DNA of 64,000 nt from Teichococcus aestuarii (GCF_003116135.1 NZ_PDOA01000001.1:434001-498000), one strand, 5' to 3'. Positions 8,212 to 16,290 are shown, counted from the stretch's first letter. Program-made: numbers and translations. Notes: a model not told the origin generated them from the letters alone.

Positions 8212-9387
8212 ATGCCCATGACCGCCGAAGCCGCCGACCTCGTGGCCTGGCGCCGCCACCTGCACACCATCCCGGAGCTGGGCTTCGCCGAGCATGAGAC
8301 GGCCGCCTTCGTCGCCGCCCGGCTGGCGGAGATGGGCTGGTCGGTGGCGGCGGGGGTGGGCGGCACCGGCGTGGTCGGCACGCTGCAGGCGGGCCGGGCG
8401 CCTCGCAACGGCGGCCCGCGCGCCATCGCGCTGCGGGCCGACATGGATGCGCTGCCGATCGCCGAGGCGGTGGCGCGGCCCCATGCCTCGCGCCATGCGG
8501 GGCGGATGCATGCCTGCGGGCATGACGGGCACATGGCCATGCTGCTCGGCGCGGCGCGGGACCTGGCCACGCGGCCGGATTTCCACGGCACGGTCCACCT
8601 GATCTTCCAGCCCGCCGAGGAGCATGGCCGCGGCGCCGCCGCAATGCTGGCTGACGGCCTACTGGAGCGCTTCCTCTTCGACGAGGTCTACGGGCTGCAC
8701 AACATGCCGGGCCTGCCCTTCGGCCGGTTCGCCACCCGCCCCGGCGGGCTGATGGCGGCGGAGGACAATTTCGAGATCGTGGTGGAGGGCGTCGGCACCC
8801 ATGCGGCGCGGCCGCATATGGGGCTCGATCCGCTGGTGGTCGGCGCCGAGATCGTGCTGGCGTTGCAGGGCATCGTCGCGCGGCGGCTGGACCCGGTGGC
8901 GCAGGCGGTGGTCTCGGTCACGGAGTTCCTGACCGACGGGCAGCGCAACGTGCTGCCCGGGCGGGTGACGCTGCGCGGCGACACGCGCAGCTTCGACCCC
9001 GCCGTCAGCGCCATGATCGAGGCACGCATGGCGGCCATCGCCGCCGGCCTCTGCCAGGCGCATGGGGCGGGGCACCGCTTCCTCTACACGGGCGAGTTCC
9101 GCCCCACCGTGAACAGCGCGGCGCAGACGGCCTGGGCCCTGGACGCCGCGCGTGCCGTGGCGGGAGCAGAGGGGGCGGAGGGGGATTGCGCGCCCGTCCT
9201 GGCCTCGGAGGATTTCGGCGCCTTCCTGGAGCGCGTGCCGGGCAACTTCATGTTCCTGGGCAGCGGGCTGGCGGGCGAGCCGGGCGGCGTGCCGCTGCAC
9301 AACGCGGCCTATGATTTCCAGGACGGGCTGCTGCCCCTGGGCGCGGCCTATTTCGCCACCCTGGCGCGTCAGAGGCTGGCCGGCTGA
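8212..9387 (+). CDS. M20 family metallo-amidohydrolase
   Basis: 391 residues, matching the M20D amidohydrolase family (hippurate, indole-acetyl-amino acid and N-acyl amino acid hydrolases). Visible features are WRRHLHTIPELGFAEHET, LRADMDALPI with its metal-binding Asp, MHACGHDGHMAMLLGAA with metal-binding Cys/His, and QPAEEHGRGAAAML with the catalytic Glu pair. A dimerisation domain fills roughly residues 180-290. The start follows an AGGAG at 8203-8207 (ATG at 8212, with an in-frame ATG two codons later). Located 61 bases after the Bug gene and probably in the same operon, so the captured ligand may be an amide-linked compound. Confidence 0.94.
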   Translation: MPMTAEAADLVAWRRHLHTIPELGFAEHETAAFVAARLAEMGWSVAAGVGGTGVVGTLQAGRAPRNGGPRAIALRADMDALPIAEAVARPHASRHAGRMHACGHDGHMAMLLGAARDLATRPDFHGTVHLIFQPAEEHGRGAAAMLADGLLERFLFDEVYGLHNMPGLPFGRFATRPGGLMAAEDNFEIVVEGVGTHAARPHMGLDPLVVGAEIVLALQGIVARRLDPVAQAVVSVTEFLTDGQRNVLPGRVTLRGDTRSFDPAVSAMIEARMAAIAAGLCQAHGAGHRFLYTGEFRPTVNSAAQTAWALDAARAVAGAEGAEGDCAPVLASEDFGAFLERVPGNFMFLGSGLAGEPGGVPLHNAAYDFQDGLLPLGAAYFATLARQRLAG

Positions 9388-9392
9388 GGCCG

Positions 9393-9677
9393 CTACCAGC
9401 GCCTGCCATAGCCGCCATGGCCATAGCCACCATGGCCGTAGCCATGCGAAGGGCGGCCATAGCCGTGCCCGCGGCCGTAGCCATGGCCGCGCGACGGGCG
9501 GCGGTAATGCCGGCGGTCGTCATCGTCGTTCAGCGAGCCCGCGAGCAGACCCGCCGCCAGGCCGGCACCGGCGCCCAGTGCCAGGGTGCTGCCCCAGTCG
9601 GTCGAGCCGTCCGGGTTCTGGCAGCCGGTCAGGGACAGCATGGCGGCAAGAGCCAGGGGAGCCAGGATGCGACGCAT
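9393..9677 (-). CDS. Small lipoprotein with a His/Gly/Tyr-rich tail
   Basis: 94 residues. A signal peptide MRRILAPLALAAMLSLTGC ends in the lipobox LTGC, so the protein should be lipid-anchored at the N-terminal Cys. A Gly/Ala hydrophobic stretch (ALGAGAGLAAGLLAGSL) follows. The C-terminal 40 residues have DDDD and then many GHGYGR/HGGYG repeats that end in RRW. The repeats come from 15-base DNA units. The tail could bind metal or cell wall, but this is speculation; the family is unknown to me. The start at 9677 places the signal correctly; a start 9 codons earlier is possible. It converges on the M20 gene, with 5 bases between. Confidence 0.75.
   Translation of the reverse strand: MRRILAPLALAAMLSLTGCQNPDGSTDWGSTLALGAGAGLAAGLLAGSLNDDDDRRHYRRPSRGHGYGRGHGYGRPSHGYGHGGYGHGGYGRRW
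9406..9435. repeat. 15-bp tandem duplication in the lipoprotein gene
   Basis: Two units of CCATAGCC(G/A)CCATGG at 9406-9420 and 9421-9435 encode HGGYG repeats on the minus strand. Further diverged relatives continue to about 9490. Confidence 0.7.
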
Positions 9678-9823
9678 GGTGGAATCTCCTCCGATCCTTC
9701 GCAACCTAGCGCAGGGTCAAGGCGGCATGGCAGCGGAACCGGGGCGTTCCTGTGGCGCATCGTGGCAATCGGGGCGCCGACGCCGCGCCTTCCCTTCCAC
9801 CTCCTCCTGCGCCGCCCCGCCCT

Positions 9824-10078
9824 TCAGCCCCGCGCGCCGGAGAAGGCGTTGAAGGTCTGCAGCGTGTAGGTGTCCTTCACCCCCTCGACCGACTGCACCT
9901 TCTCCACCACGAACAGGCCGATATCGCGGTCGTTCTCCAGGTAGAACTTGCCCAGCAGGTCGTACTGGCCGGAGATGGAGTGCATCTCCGACAGCTCCTC
10001 GATGGTGTCCGCCATCTCGCGGGCCACCTGGTAGGCCTTGCCCATCTCACATTTCAGCATGACGAAAATGGCGCGCAT
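9824..10078 (-). CDS. Stand-alone Lrp/AsnC ligand-binding domain protein
   Basis: 84 residues that correspond only to the effector-binding (RAM) domain of Lrp/AsnC regulators: RAIFVMLKCEMGKAYQVARE, then HSISGQYDLLGKFYLENDRD, then a VQSVEGVKDTYTLQTFNAF ending. No helix-turn-helix precedes it; upstream in-frame codons to 10243 are Pro/Arg-rich. Such DNA-binding-free RAM proteins form ring oligomers that bind amino acids, and they may act through other Lrp members. Start is the ATG at 10078 with a GGGAAGCG-type site upstream. Its control region of about 240 bases is shared with the divergent exported-protein gene. Confidence 0.88.
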   Translation of the reverse strand: MRAIFVMLKCEMGKAYQVAREMADTIEELSEMHSISGQYDLLGKFYLENDRDIGLFVVEKVQSVEGVKDTYTLQTFNAFSGARG

Positions 10079-10252
10079 CGCTTCCCAACCCTTGCCTGAG
10101 TGCCCGGCTCCGCCGCGCGGCGGCGGGGCCGGGGCCAGCATCGCCCGATCCTGGCCCCGCGCACAGGACCTAGAGCAGATGCCCGCCGCGATGAAGGCCC
10201 GGCCGGAGCGGGGAGGGGGCGGACCGGCGGCGGGCGGTGGCATGGCAGGGGT

Positions 10253-10262
10253 CCGTTAACGG
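10253..10262. promoter_or_regulatory. Perfect palindrome in a divergent promoter region
   Basis: CCGTTAACGG lies 56 bases upstream of the exported-protein start at 10318 and 175 bases upstream of the RAM-domain gene. It is a possible operator; nothing identifies the factor. Confidence 0.3.
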
Positions 10263-10317
10263 CCGCCCGCCCAGGCTGGCCGCCTTGCCCCACCCAGCCT
10301 GCGAGGCCCCTCCGCCC

Positions 10318-10728
10318 ATGACCATCCCTGGTCTTTCCCCGGCCCTGACGGCCGCCCTGGCAGCCGCACCGCGCCGCCTGCTGCCCGCCCTGCTGCTCTG
10401 CCTCGCCACCTGGCCAGCCCTGGCCCAGGGGCGGCAGGACTTCACCCTCATCAACCGCACCGGCTACGAGATCCGCGAGGTCTATGTCGGCCCCACCCGC
10501 AGCGACAGCTGGGGCCGCGACGTGCTGGGCGACGGCGTGCTGCCCGCCAATGCGCGCCGCGAGATCCGCTTCTCCGCCCGCACGCGGGACTGCATGTTCG
10601 ACATCAAGGTGGTCTACAGCGACGACGACAGCACCGCCGAGTGGCGCAACCTCGACCTCTGCTCCATCTCGCGCATCTCTCTCTACTGGGACGCCAAGCG
10701 CCAGGTCAGCCGCGCCGAGTGGGAGTGA
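10318..10728 (+). CDS. Exported protein of unknown function
   Basis: 136 residues. A long signal peptide (about residues 1-37, with the hydrophobic core LLPALLLCLATWPALA and a probable cut after ALAQG) is followed by a compact soluble domain: FTLINRTGYEIREVYVGPTR, SWGRDVLGDGVLPANARREI and two cysteines (DCMFDIKVVY, LDLCSISR) that could pair. The pattern of an N-terminal beta strand with a NRTGY motif resembles small periplasmic proteins found in many Alphaproteobacteria. I cannot give a function. Start chosen at the ATG at 10318 because it puts the signal peptide at the N-terminus. Confidence 0.75.
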   Translation: MTIPGLSPALTAALAAAPRRLLPALLLCLATWPALAQGRQDFTLINRTGYEIREVYVGPTRSDSWGRDVLGDGVLPANARREIRFSARTRDCMFDIKVVYSDDDSTAEWRNLDLCSISRISLYWDAKRQVSRAEWE

Positions 10729-10839
10729 GCGCCCTCCGGAAATCCCCTGGAAATCACGCCAGGGCCGGGTAGCCCTGCCGCGCGCCCTCGGCTAGCTTGC
10801 CGCCCTGGTTGTCATATGACTGGCCGAGGGAACGAGACC

Positions 10840-12534
10840 ATGGACGGGATGAGCACAGTTGGCCGCACGGGCGGCCAGCTTCTGGCCGACGCGCTGGTGG
10901 CGCAGGGCGTCACGCACGCCTTCTGCGTGCCGGGCGAATCCTATCTCGACCTGCTCGACGGCCTCTACGCCAACAGCGACAAGATCAGCCTCACCACCTG
11001 CCGCTTCGAGGCGGGCGCGGTGAACATGGCCGAGGCCCATGGCAAGCTGACCGGCCGCCCGGGCGTGGCCCTCGTCACCCGCGGCCCCGGCGCCGCCCAT
11101 GCCGCCATCGGCGTGCATGTGGCGATGCAGGACAGCACGCCGCTGGTGCTCATCGTCGGCCAGATCCCCTTCGCCGAGACCGACCGCGAGAGCTTCCAGG
11201 AGGTGGATTACCGCCGCATGTTCGGCTCCGTCGCCAAGTGGGTGACGCAGATCGACGACGCCGCGCGCATTCCCGAGCTGATGGCGCATGCCTTCGATGT
11301 CGCGACCAGCGGCCGCCCCGGCCCGGTGGTGGTGGCCATCTCGGAGGAGATGCAGAAGGCCCAGGTGCAGGTGCCCGATATCGGTCCCGCCGAGGTGGCG
11401 GCGGCCCACCCCTCGCCGGCGGCACTGGAAAAAATGCTGGCCATGCTGGACGCGGCCGAGCGCCCGCTGGTGGTGCTGGGCGGCTCCCGCTGGAGCGCCG
11501 AGACGCGCCGCATCGTGCGCGAGTTCTGCGTGGCGCGCGACCTGCCCGTGGCCGTCGGCTTCCGCCGCCAGAGCCTCTATGACTGCACCCTGCCCAACTA
11601 TGCGGGCGACCTCGGCGTCGGCGCCGATGCCGGGCTGGTGGCCAAGGCGAAGCAGGCCGACCTGATCCTGGCCCTCGGCACCCGCATCGGCGAACCGGTG
11701 AGCCAGGGCTACACCCTGTTCGACATGGCGGGCCAGGGGCCGCAGAAGATCGTCCACGTCTATCCGGACCAGGCCGAGATCGGCCGCGTCTACCGCCCGG
11801 CGCTCGGCATCACCGCCGAGATCAACGCCTTCGCGGAGGCGCTGGCGAAGCTGCCGTCACCCACCGGCCCGGCCCGCTGGTCGGCCTGGACGCAGGAGGT
11901 GCACGCCGCCCGCGTCAAGCAGGCCGAGGCGCCGGACTATGCCGGCCCGCTCAACCTCGCCCGCGAATTGCAGGCGCTGGAGAAGGTGCTGCCGGCCGAC
12001 ACCATCTTCACCTGCGACGCCGGCAACTTCGCCACCTGGCCCAACCGCTTCATGCACATGACGGAGCAGCAGGAGTTCCTGGGGCCCACCAACGGCGCCA
12101 TGGGCTATGCGGTGCCGGCGGCGATCGGCGCCAAGATCAGCTTCCCCGGGCGCACCGTCATCGGGCTGGTGGGGGATGGCGGGTTCCTGATGACGGGGCA
12201 GGAGATCGCCACCGCCTTCCAGGCGGGCGTGGCGCCCATCGTGCTGGTGTTCAACAACGGCATGTACGGCACCATCCGCATGTATCAGGAGCGCGCCTAT
12301 CCCGGCCGCGTCTCCGGCACCAAGCTGACCAACCCCGACTTCACCAAGTTCATCGAGAGCTTCGGCGGGCATGGCGAGCTGGTGGAGAAGGATGGCGAGC
12401 TGGTGCCCGCCTTCCAGCGCGCCGTGGCCAGCGGCAAGCCCGCCGTCATCGAGGTGCGGATCAACCCGGAGCAGGTGACGCACCGCGCCACCATCAGCGA
12501 CCTGCGCGCGCAGGGGAGCACCAAGAAGCACTGA
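10840..12534 (+). CDS. Thiamine-diphosphate-dependent enzyme, acetolactate synthase-like
   Basis: 564 residues with the full three-domain architecture of the POX/acetolactate synthase group. The N-terminal pyrimidine domain has the activating Glu in TTCRFEAGAVNMAEAHG (about residue 54). The central domain spans about 190-330. The C-terminal pyrophosphate domain contains GLVGDGGFLMTGQEIATAFQ with the distal NN in VLVFNNGMYGTIRM, the metal/ThDP motif. No regulatory small subunit (ilvH) is adjacent, and the enzyme is isolated, so valine/isoleucine biosynthesis is less likely than a catabolic ThDP lyase or decarboxylase. The substrate is not predictable. ATG at 10840 follows a GAGGG; a start 8 codons earlier is possible. 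Confidence 0.9.
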   Translation: MDGMSTVGRTGGQLLADALVAQGVTHAFCVPGESYLDLLDGLYANSDKISLTTCRFEAGAVNMAEAHGKLTGRPGVALVTRGPGAAHAAIGVHVAMQDSTPLVLIVGQIPFAETDRESFQEVDYRRMFGSVAKWVTQIDDAARIPELMAHAFDVATSGRPGPVVVAISEEMQKAQVQVPDIGPAEVAAAHPSPAALEKMLAMLDAAERPLVVLGGSRWSAETRRIVREFCVARDLPVAVGFRRQSLYDCTLPNYAGDLGVGADAGLVAKAKQADLILALGTRIGEPVSQGYTLFDMAGQGPQKIVHVYPDQAEIGRVYRPALGITAEINAFAEALAKLPSPTGPARWSAWTQEVHAARVKQAEAPDYAGPLNLARELQALEKVLPADTIFTCDAGNFATWPNRFMHMTEQQEFLGPTNGAMGYAVPAAIGAKISFPGRTVIGLVGDGGFLMTGQEIATAFQAGVAPIVLVFNNGMYGTIRMYQERAYPGRVSGTKLTNPDFTKFIESFGGHGELVEKDGELVPAFQRAVASGKPAVIEVRINPEQVTHRATISDLRAQGSTKKH

Positions 12535-12542
12535 CAGGCAGT

Positions 12543-12578
12543 CCGGGGGAGTGAACTCCCCCGGGCCCCCTCCTTTTT
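12543..12578 (+). terminator. Intrinsic terminator after the ThDP enzyme gene
   Basis: Inverted repeat CCGGGGGAGT/ACTCCCCCGG (arms 12543-12552 and 12555-12564) with a tight centre is followed by a C-rich spacer and five T at 12574-12578. It lies 8 bases after the stop. Confidence 0.75.
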
Positions 12579-12583
12579 CTGTC

Positions 12584-12659
12584 AGGCTGCCGCAGTCGGG
12601 TTGAGAAGCGGGACGCTCTGACCGCAGCGTCCCGCCTCTCCGCCAGCCCGCGGCAGCCT
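12584..12659. other. Nested inverted repeats between convergent genes
   Basis: Outer arms AGGCTGCCGC (12584-12593) and its complement (12650-12659) enclose an inner 10-bp hairpin GCGGGACGCT/AGCGTCCCGC (12608-12617, 12626-12635). The element ends 8 bases before the ggt stop and probably terminates ggt transcription on the minus strand. The double structure is unusual for a simple terminator. Confidence 0.5.
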
Positions 12660-12666
12660 TGCAGAA

Positions 12667-14409
12667 TCAATCGCCGAGGGCGGCGCCCTCGCGGCGGGGA
12701 TCGGCGCCACCGAGCAGGCCCTGCGGCGTCACCACGATGGCCTGTAGGCCCGAGGGCTGCGGGCGGATATCGGTCTTGTGGCCGCGCGCCTGGAGCTCGC
12801 CGGCCAGGGTGACGGCGGGGCTGCCGGCCTCCAGTTCCACCGCGCCGCCCAGGCTGTTGACGCGCGGCAGCGAAACGGCGGCCTGCGGGTCCAGCTTCCA
12901 GTCCAGCAGCCCCAACAGCGTCTGCGCCACATAGCCGATGATGCGCGCCCCGCCCGGCGAGCCGAGGCTGGCCACCAGCTTTCCTTCCGCGTCGAACACC
13001 AGCGTCGGCGCCATGGAGGAGCGGGGGCGCTTGCCGCCCTCCACCCGGTTGGCCACGGGGCGGCCTTCCATCTCGGGGCGGAAGGAGAAGTCGGTCAGCT
13101 CGTTGTTCAGCACGAAGCCGCGCACCATCAGCCGGGCGCCGAAGGCATCCTCCACCGTGGTGGTCATGGAGAGGGCGTTGCCCGCCGCATCCACCACCGA
13201 GACATGGCTGGTGCCGTGCTCCGGCTGCTCCGGCTGGGGCGCGAGGCCAGCCTGCCGCCAGCGCGGATTGCCGGGGCGAACGGCGGGGGCGGCGCGGTCC
13301 GCGTCGAGAAGCTGAGCGCGCAGGGTGAGGTAGCTGTCTTCCGTCAGCCCGCGCACGGGAACGGGCACGAAGTCGCTGTCGGCGAGGTAGAGGTTGCGGT
13401 CGGCATAGGCGAGGCGGCTGGCCTCCGCCAGCAGGTGCGCCGCCTGCGGCCCGCGCGGGTCGAGCCGCGCCATGTCGAAATGCTCCAGCAGGCCGAGGAT
13501 CTGCGCCACCGCGACGCCGCCCGAGGAGGGTGGCGGGAAGCCGCAGACGCGCCACACCCGGTAGGGGGTGCAGAGCGGCTCGCGCTGCTTCGGGCGGTAG
13601 GCGGCGAGGTCGGCCTCCGTCATGCCGTTGCCGGCGCCGCCATGCCGCGCCACGGCGGCCACGATGTCGCGCGCCACCGGCCCTTCCGTCAGCGCCTTGC
13701 TGCCCTGGGCGGCCAGGGCGCGCAGCGTCTCGGCCAAGGCGGGGTTGCGGAGCACATGGCCGGCGGGGAGGGGGCTGCCATCGGGCGCCAGGAAATAGGC
13801 CGCTGAAGCCGGGTCCTGCCGCAGCCGCGCGGCATCGGCGGCGATGGTGCCGGCCAGGCGCGGCGAGATGGGGAAGCCCTGCTCCGCCAGCCGGATGGCG
13901 GGGGCGAAGAGACCGGCCCAGGGGAGCCTGCCTTCCGCCTTGTGGGCGGCCTCCAGCATCGGCATCACGCCGGGCACGCCGACGCTGCGGCCGGAGAGCA
14001 CCGCCTCGTAGAAGGTCAGCGGCGTGCCATCAGCACGCAGGAAGAGAGCAGGGGTGGCGGCGGCGGGGGCGGCCTCGCGCCCGTCCCAGGCGGAGAGGGC
14101 GCGGCCGGCTGCGTTCCAGTGCAGCAGCAGCGCGCCGCCGCCGAGGCCGGAGGATTGCGGCTCTACCAGCGTCAGCACCGCCTGGATGGCGATGGCGGCA
14201 TCGACCGCCGCGCCGCCCTGTCGCAGCATCGCGCGCCCGGCTTCGGCGGCCAGCGGGTGGGCGGCGGCCACCATCTGCCGCTCGGCCCGCACCGGGGCGC
14301 GGCTGCCGGCGAGCGCACCCGGCATGGATTGCGTGTCCTGCGCCCGGGCCGGCGGGGTGGCGGGCAGGGCGAGCAGCCATGCGCCAAGGAACAGGGAGAG
14401 GCGCGTCAT
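12667..14409 (-). CDS. ggt: Gamma-glutamyltransferase
   Basis: 580 residues. Transfers or hydrolyses the gamma-glutamyl group of glutathione in the periplasm. The signal peptide MTRLSLFLGAWLLALPATPP (cleavage near ARAQ) supports export. The precursor self-cleaves before a Thr; that Thr is in EHGTSHVSVVDAAGNALSMT (about residue 400). The large-subunit signature VEPQSSGLGGGALLLHW (about 95) and the small-subunit GGARIIGYVAQTLLG block are both visible. The start at 14409 is chosen for the signal peptide; the next ATG upstream adds 19 residues. Monocistronic and convergent with the ThDP gene. The divergent region of 114 bases is shared with the molybdopterin oxidoreductase. Confidence 0.95.
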   Translation of the reverse strand: MTRLSLFLGAWLLALPATPPARAQDTQSMPGALAGSRAPVRAERQMVAAAHPLAAEAGRAMLRQGGAAVDAAIAIQAVLTLVEPQSSGLGGGALLLHWNAAGRALSAWDGREAAPAAATPALFLRADGTPLTFYEAVLSGRSVGVPGVMPMLEAAHKAEGRLPWAGLFAPAIRLAEQGFPISPRLAGTIAADAARLRQDPASAAYFLAPDGSPLPAGHVLRNPALAETLRALAAQGSKALTEGPVARDIVAAVARHGGAGNGMTEADLAAYRPKQREPLCTPYRVWRVCGFPPPSSGGVAVAQILGLLEHFDMARLDPRGPQAAHLLAEASRLAYADRNLYLADSDFVPVPVRGLTEDSYLTLRAQLLDADRAAPAVRPGNPRWRQAGLAPQPEQPEHGTSHVSVVDAAGNALSMTTTVEDAFGARLMVRGFVLNNELTDFSFRPEMEGRPVANRVEGGKRPRSSMAPTLVFDAEGKLVASLGSPGGARIIGYVAQTLLGLLDWKLDPQAAVSLPRVNSLGGAVELEAGSPAVTLAGELQARGHKTDIRPQPSGLQAIVVTPQGLLGGADPRREGAALGD

Positions 14410-14523
14410 CGGTCGATTCCTCCGCGGGACCGTGCCAGGATAGGCGGGTTGCGGCCGGGCTTGCATCCGGCGGCACTGGCGTCACCTATGGAGCATGACT
14501 CTCCAGGCGACGGAAAAGGCGTG

Positions 14524-15192
14524 ATGGAACAGGACGAAACGGGCGCTGGCGGCCGCATCCGCCAGAAGCTGGTGGAGACGAAGCAGGCCTGGGCCAAGGC
14601 CGGCCGGCTGCTGACCGGCGAGACCGCCCGCCCCGAGGAGCAGCGCCTGCCCCCCGGCCAGCGCCTGGTGAAGGACTTCCCCGTTCTCGACCTCGGCATC
14701 CAGCCCGATGTGCCGGAGGGCGCCTTCCGGCTGACGCTGGACGGGCTGGTGGAGAACCCGGTGACGCTGGACTGGGCCTGGCTGAGCGAGCTGCCGCAGG
14801 AGGATCGCTTCAACGACATCCACTGCGTCACCCAGTGGTCGCGCTACGACAACACCTGGACCGGCGTGCCGGTGCAGGCGCTGCTGGACCTGGCGCGGCT
14901 GAAGCCGGGCGCGAAGTTCGTCAGCTTCGAGGCCTATGACGGCTACACCACCAACCTGTCGCTGGAGGATTTCGCCCGGCCCGAGAACCTGCTGGCGCAT
15001 TCCTGGGAAGGCGAGCGCCTGACCCGCCAGCATGGCGGGCCGCTGCGGGCAGTGGTGCCGCATCTCTATCTCTGGAAGAGTACCAAGTGGGTGAAGCGCA
15101 TCACCTTCCTGTCGGCGAACCAGCCGGGCTTCTGGGAGGTGCGCGGCTATCACGACCGGGGCGACCCGTGGCTGGAGGAACGCTATGGCTGA
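14524..15192 (+). CDS. Sulfite oxidase-like molybdopterin oxidoreductase
   Basis: 222 residues, the size of the cytoplasmic YuiH-type branch of the sulfite oxidase/YedY fold, which binds a single molybdopterin. The presumed Mo-ligand Cys is in FNDIHCVTQWSRYDNTWTGV (about residue 102). The conserved WKSTKWVKRITFLSANQPGF block lies near the C-terminus. No export signal is visible, unlike MsrP/YedY. No haem domain is present, so electrons must go elsewhere. Start at ATG 14524 (GGAAAAGG upstream); an in-frame ATG at 14488 lacks a ribosome site. First gene of a tightly overlapping trio with the peroxidase and acetyltransferase. Substrate unknown. Confidence 0.88.
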   Translation: MEQDETGAGGRIRQKLVETKQAWAKAGRLLTGETARPEEQRLPPGQRLVKDFPVLDLGIQPDVPEGAFRLTLDGLVENPVTLDWAWLSELPQEDRFNDIHCVTQWSRYDNTWTGVPVQALLDLARLKPGAKFVSFEAYDGYTTNLSLEDFARPENLLAHSWEGERLTRQHGGPLRAVVPHLYLWKSTKWVKRITFLSANQPGFWEVRGYHDRGDPWLEERYG

Positions 15193-15736
15193 GCTTCCGC
15201 GCCGCGCCATCCTGCGCGCGGCGCCCCTTCTGGCGGTGCCGCTGCGCCCCGCGCGCGCGGCCGACGAGGCCGCCCGGGGCCATGATTTCCGCTTCGAGGA
15301 CATCGATGGCGGCGAGATCGACCTCGGCGATCTCCGCGGCAAGCCCCTGCTGGTGGTGAACACCGCCAGCTTCTGCGGCTTCGCCCGGCAGTTCGAGGGC
15401 CTCCAGGCGCTGCACGACAGTTACGGCCCGCGCGGCCTGCTGGTGCTGGGCGTGCCCTCCAACGACTTCAACCAGGAAGCGGCCGACCGCAAGACCATCA
15501 AGGATTTCTGCGAGGCCACCTTCGGCGTCGCCTTCCCGATGGCGGCGCCCTGCCACGTGAAGGGGCCGCAGGCGCATCCCTTCTTCGCCTGGGCCGCCGC
15601 GCGCAGCACGGCGCCGCGCTGGAACTTCTTCAAGTATCTCGTTGCGAGGGACAGCCGCCTGTTGCAGGCCTTCCCGAGCAATGTGGAGCCGGACGCGCCC
15701 GCCTTCCGGCAGGCGATCGAGGCGGCGCTGGCGTGA
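15185..15736 (+). CDS. Glutathione peroxidase family protein with export leader
   Basis: 183 residues; thiol-dependent hydroperoxide reductase. The N-terminus MAELPRRAILRAAPLLAVPL with an ARA cut site is an export signal containing a twin-Arg, so the enzyme is probably periplasmic, whereas most bacterial homologues are cytoplasmic. The peroxidatic Cys is in LVVNTASFCGFARQFEGLQ (about residue 65) and the conserved Trp/Asn-type segment is WNFFKYLV. The usual FPCNQFG block reads VPSNDFNQEA, without the resolving Cys or its Gln, a variant also found in other bacteria. It overlaps the oxidoreductase gene by 8 bases and ends in a 4-base overlap with the acetyltransferase. Confidence 0.9.
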   Translation: MAELPRRAILRAAPLLAVPLRPARAADEAARGHDFRFEDIDGGEIDLGDLRGKPLLVVNTASFCGFARQFEGLQALHDSYGPRGLLVLGVPSNDFNQEAADRKTIKDFCEATFGVAFPMAAPCHVKGPQAHPFFAWAAARSTAPRWNFFKYLVARDSRLLQAFPSNVEPDAPAFRQAIEAALA

Positions 15737-16242
15737 GCGCGGCCTGGCGCCCGATGGCGCCCGGAGACCTGCCGGCGGTGAGCCGCATCGCCGCCGCCGT
15801 GCATCCCGGCTATCCGGAGGAGGATGCGGTGCTGGCCGAGCGGCTGGCCCTCTTCCCCGCGGGCTGCTGGATGCTGGAGGGGGCGGGCGGCCTGCTGGGC
15901 TACGCCATCAGCCATCCCTGGCACCGGGCCCGCCCGCCGGCCCTGAACACCCGGCTCGGCGCGCTGCCGGAGAACCCCGGCACCCATTACGTGCATGACG
16001 TGGCGCTGCTGCCGGAGGCGCGCGGCCAGGGTGCCGCCGGCCGCCTGATGCCGCTGCTGCTGGAGGCCGCGCGGGGCCTGCCGGAGCTTTCCCTGGTGGC
16101 GGTGGGCGGCTCCGTGCCCTTCTGGCGGCGCCAGGGCTTCCAGCTGGTGGACGATCCCGCCCTGGCCGCGAAGCTGCGCAGCTACGATGCTGAGGCACGC
16201 TTCATGGCCCGCCCGGCCGGTCCTCCGGGAGCGGCGGCCTGA
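15733..16242 (+). CDS. GNAT family N-acetyltransferase
   Basis: 169 residues with the GNAT fold: WRPMAPGDLPAVSRIAAAVH at the N-terminus, YVHDVALLPEARGQGAAGRL carrying the acetyl-CoA pyrophosphate loop (about 92-110), and a late LSLVAVGGSVPFWRRQGFQL strand. The start is GTG at 15733, overlapping the peroxidase stop as GTGA, so translation is coupled. The acceptor is unknown. The company of a molybdopterin enzyme and a peroxidase hints at a redox or detoxification unit, but this is inference. Confidence 0.9.
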   Translation: MSAAWRPMAPGDLPAVSRIAAAVHPGYPEEDAVLAERLALFPAGCWMLEGAGGLLGYAISHPWHRARPPALNTRLGALPENPGTHYVHDVALLPEARGQGAAGRLMPLLLEAARGLPELSLVAVGGSVPFWRRQGFQLVDDPALAAKLRSYDAEARFMARPAGPPGAAA

Positions 16243-16260
16243 GCGGCCCGGCAGGGCCGC
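16243..16260 (+). terminator. Terminator-like hairpin after the acetyltransferase gene
   Basis: A 7-bp stem GCGGCCC/GGGCCGC with a GGCA loop starts immediately after the stop. No T run follows. Confidence 0.45.
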
Positions 16261-16290
16261 GGCACTGCTTCACGCTGAAAATGACAGGCT

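Noticed and set aside
10840-12534. Naming the ThDP enzyme IlvB
   Set aside because: No regulatory subunit or branched-chain pathway gene is adjacent, and the family includes many enzymes with other substrates.
13942-14523. N-terminal extension of the molybdopterin oxidoreductase
   Set aside because: It runs antisense through the ggt signal-peptide region and has no domain character; ATG 14524 has a ribosome site.
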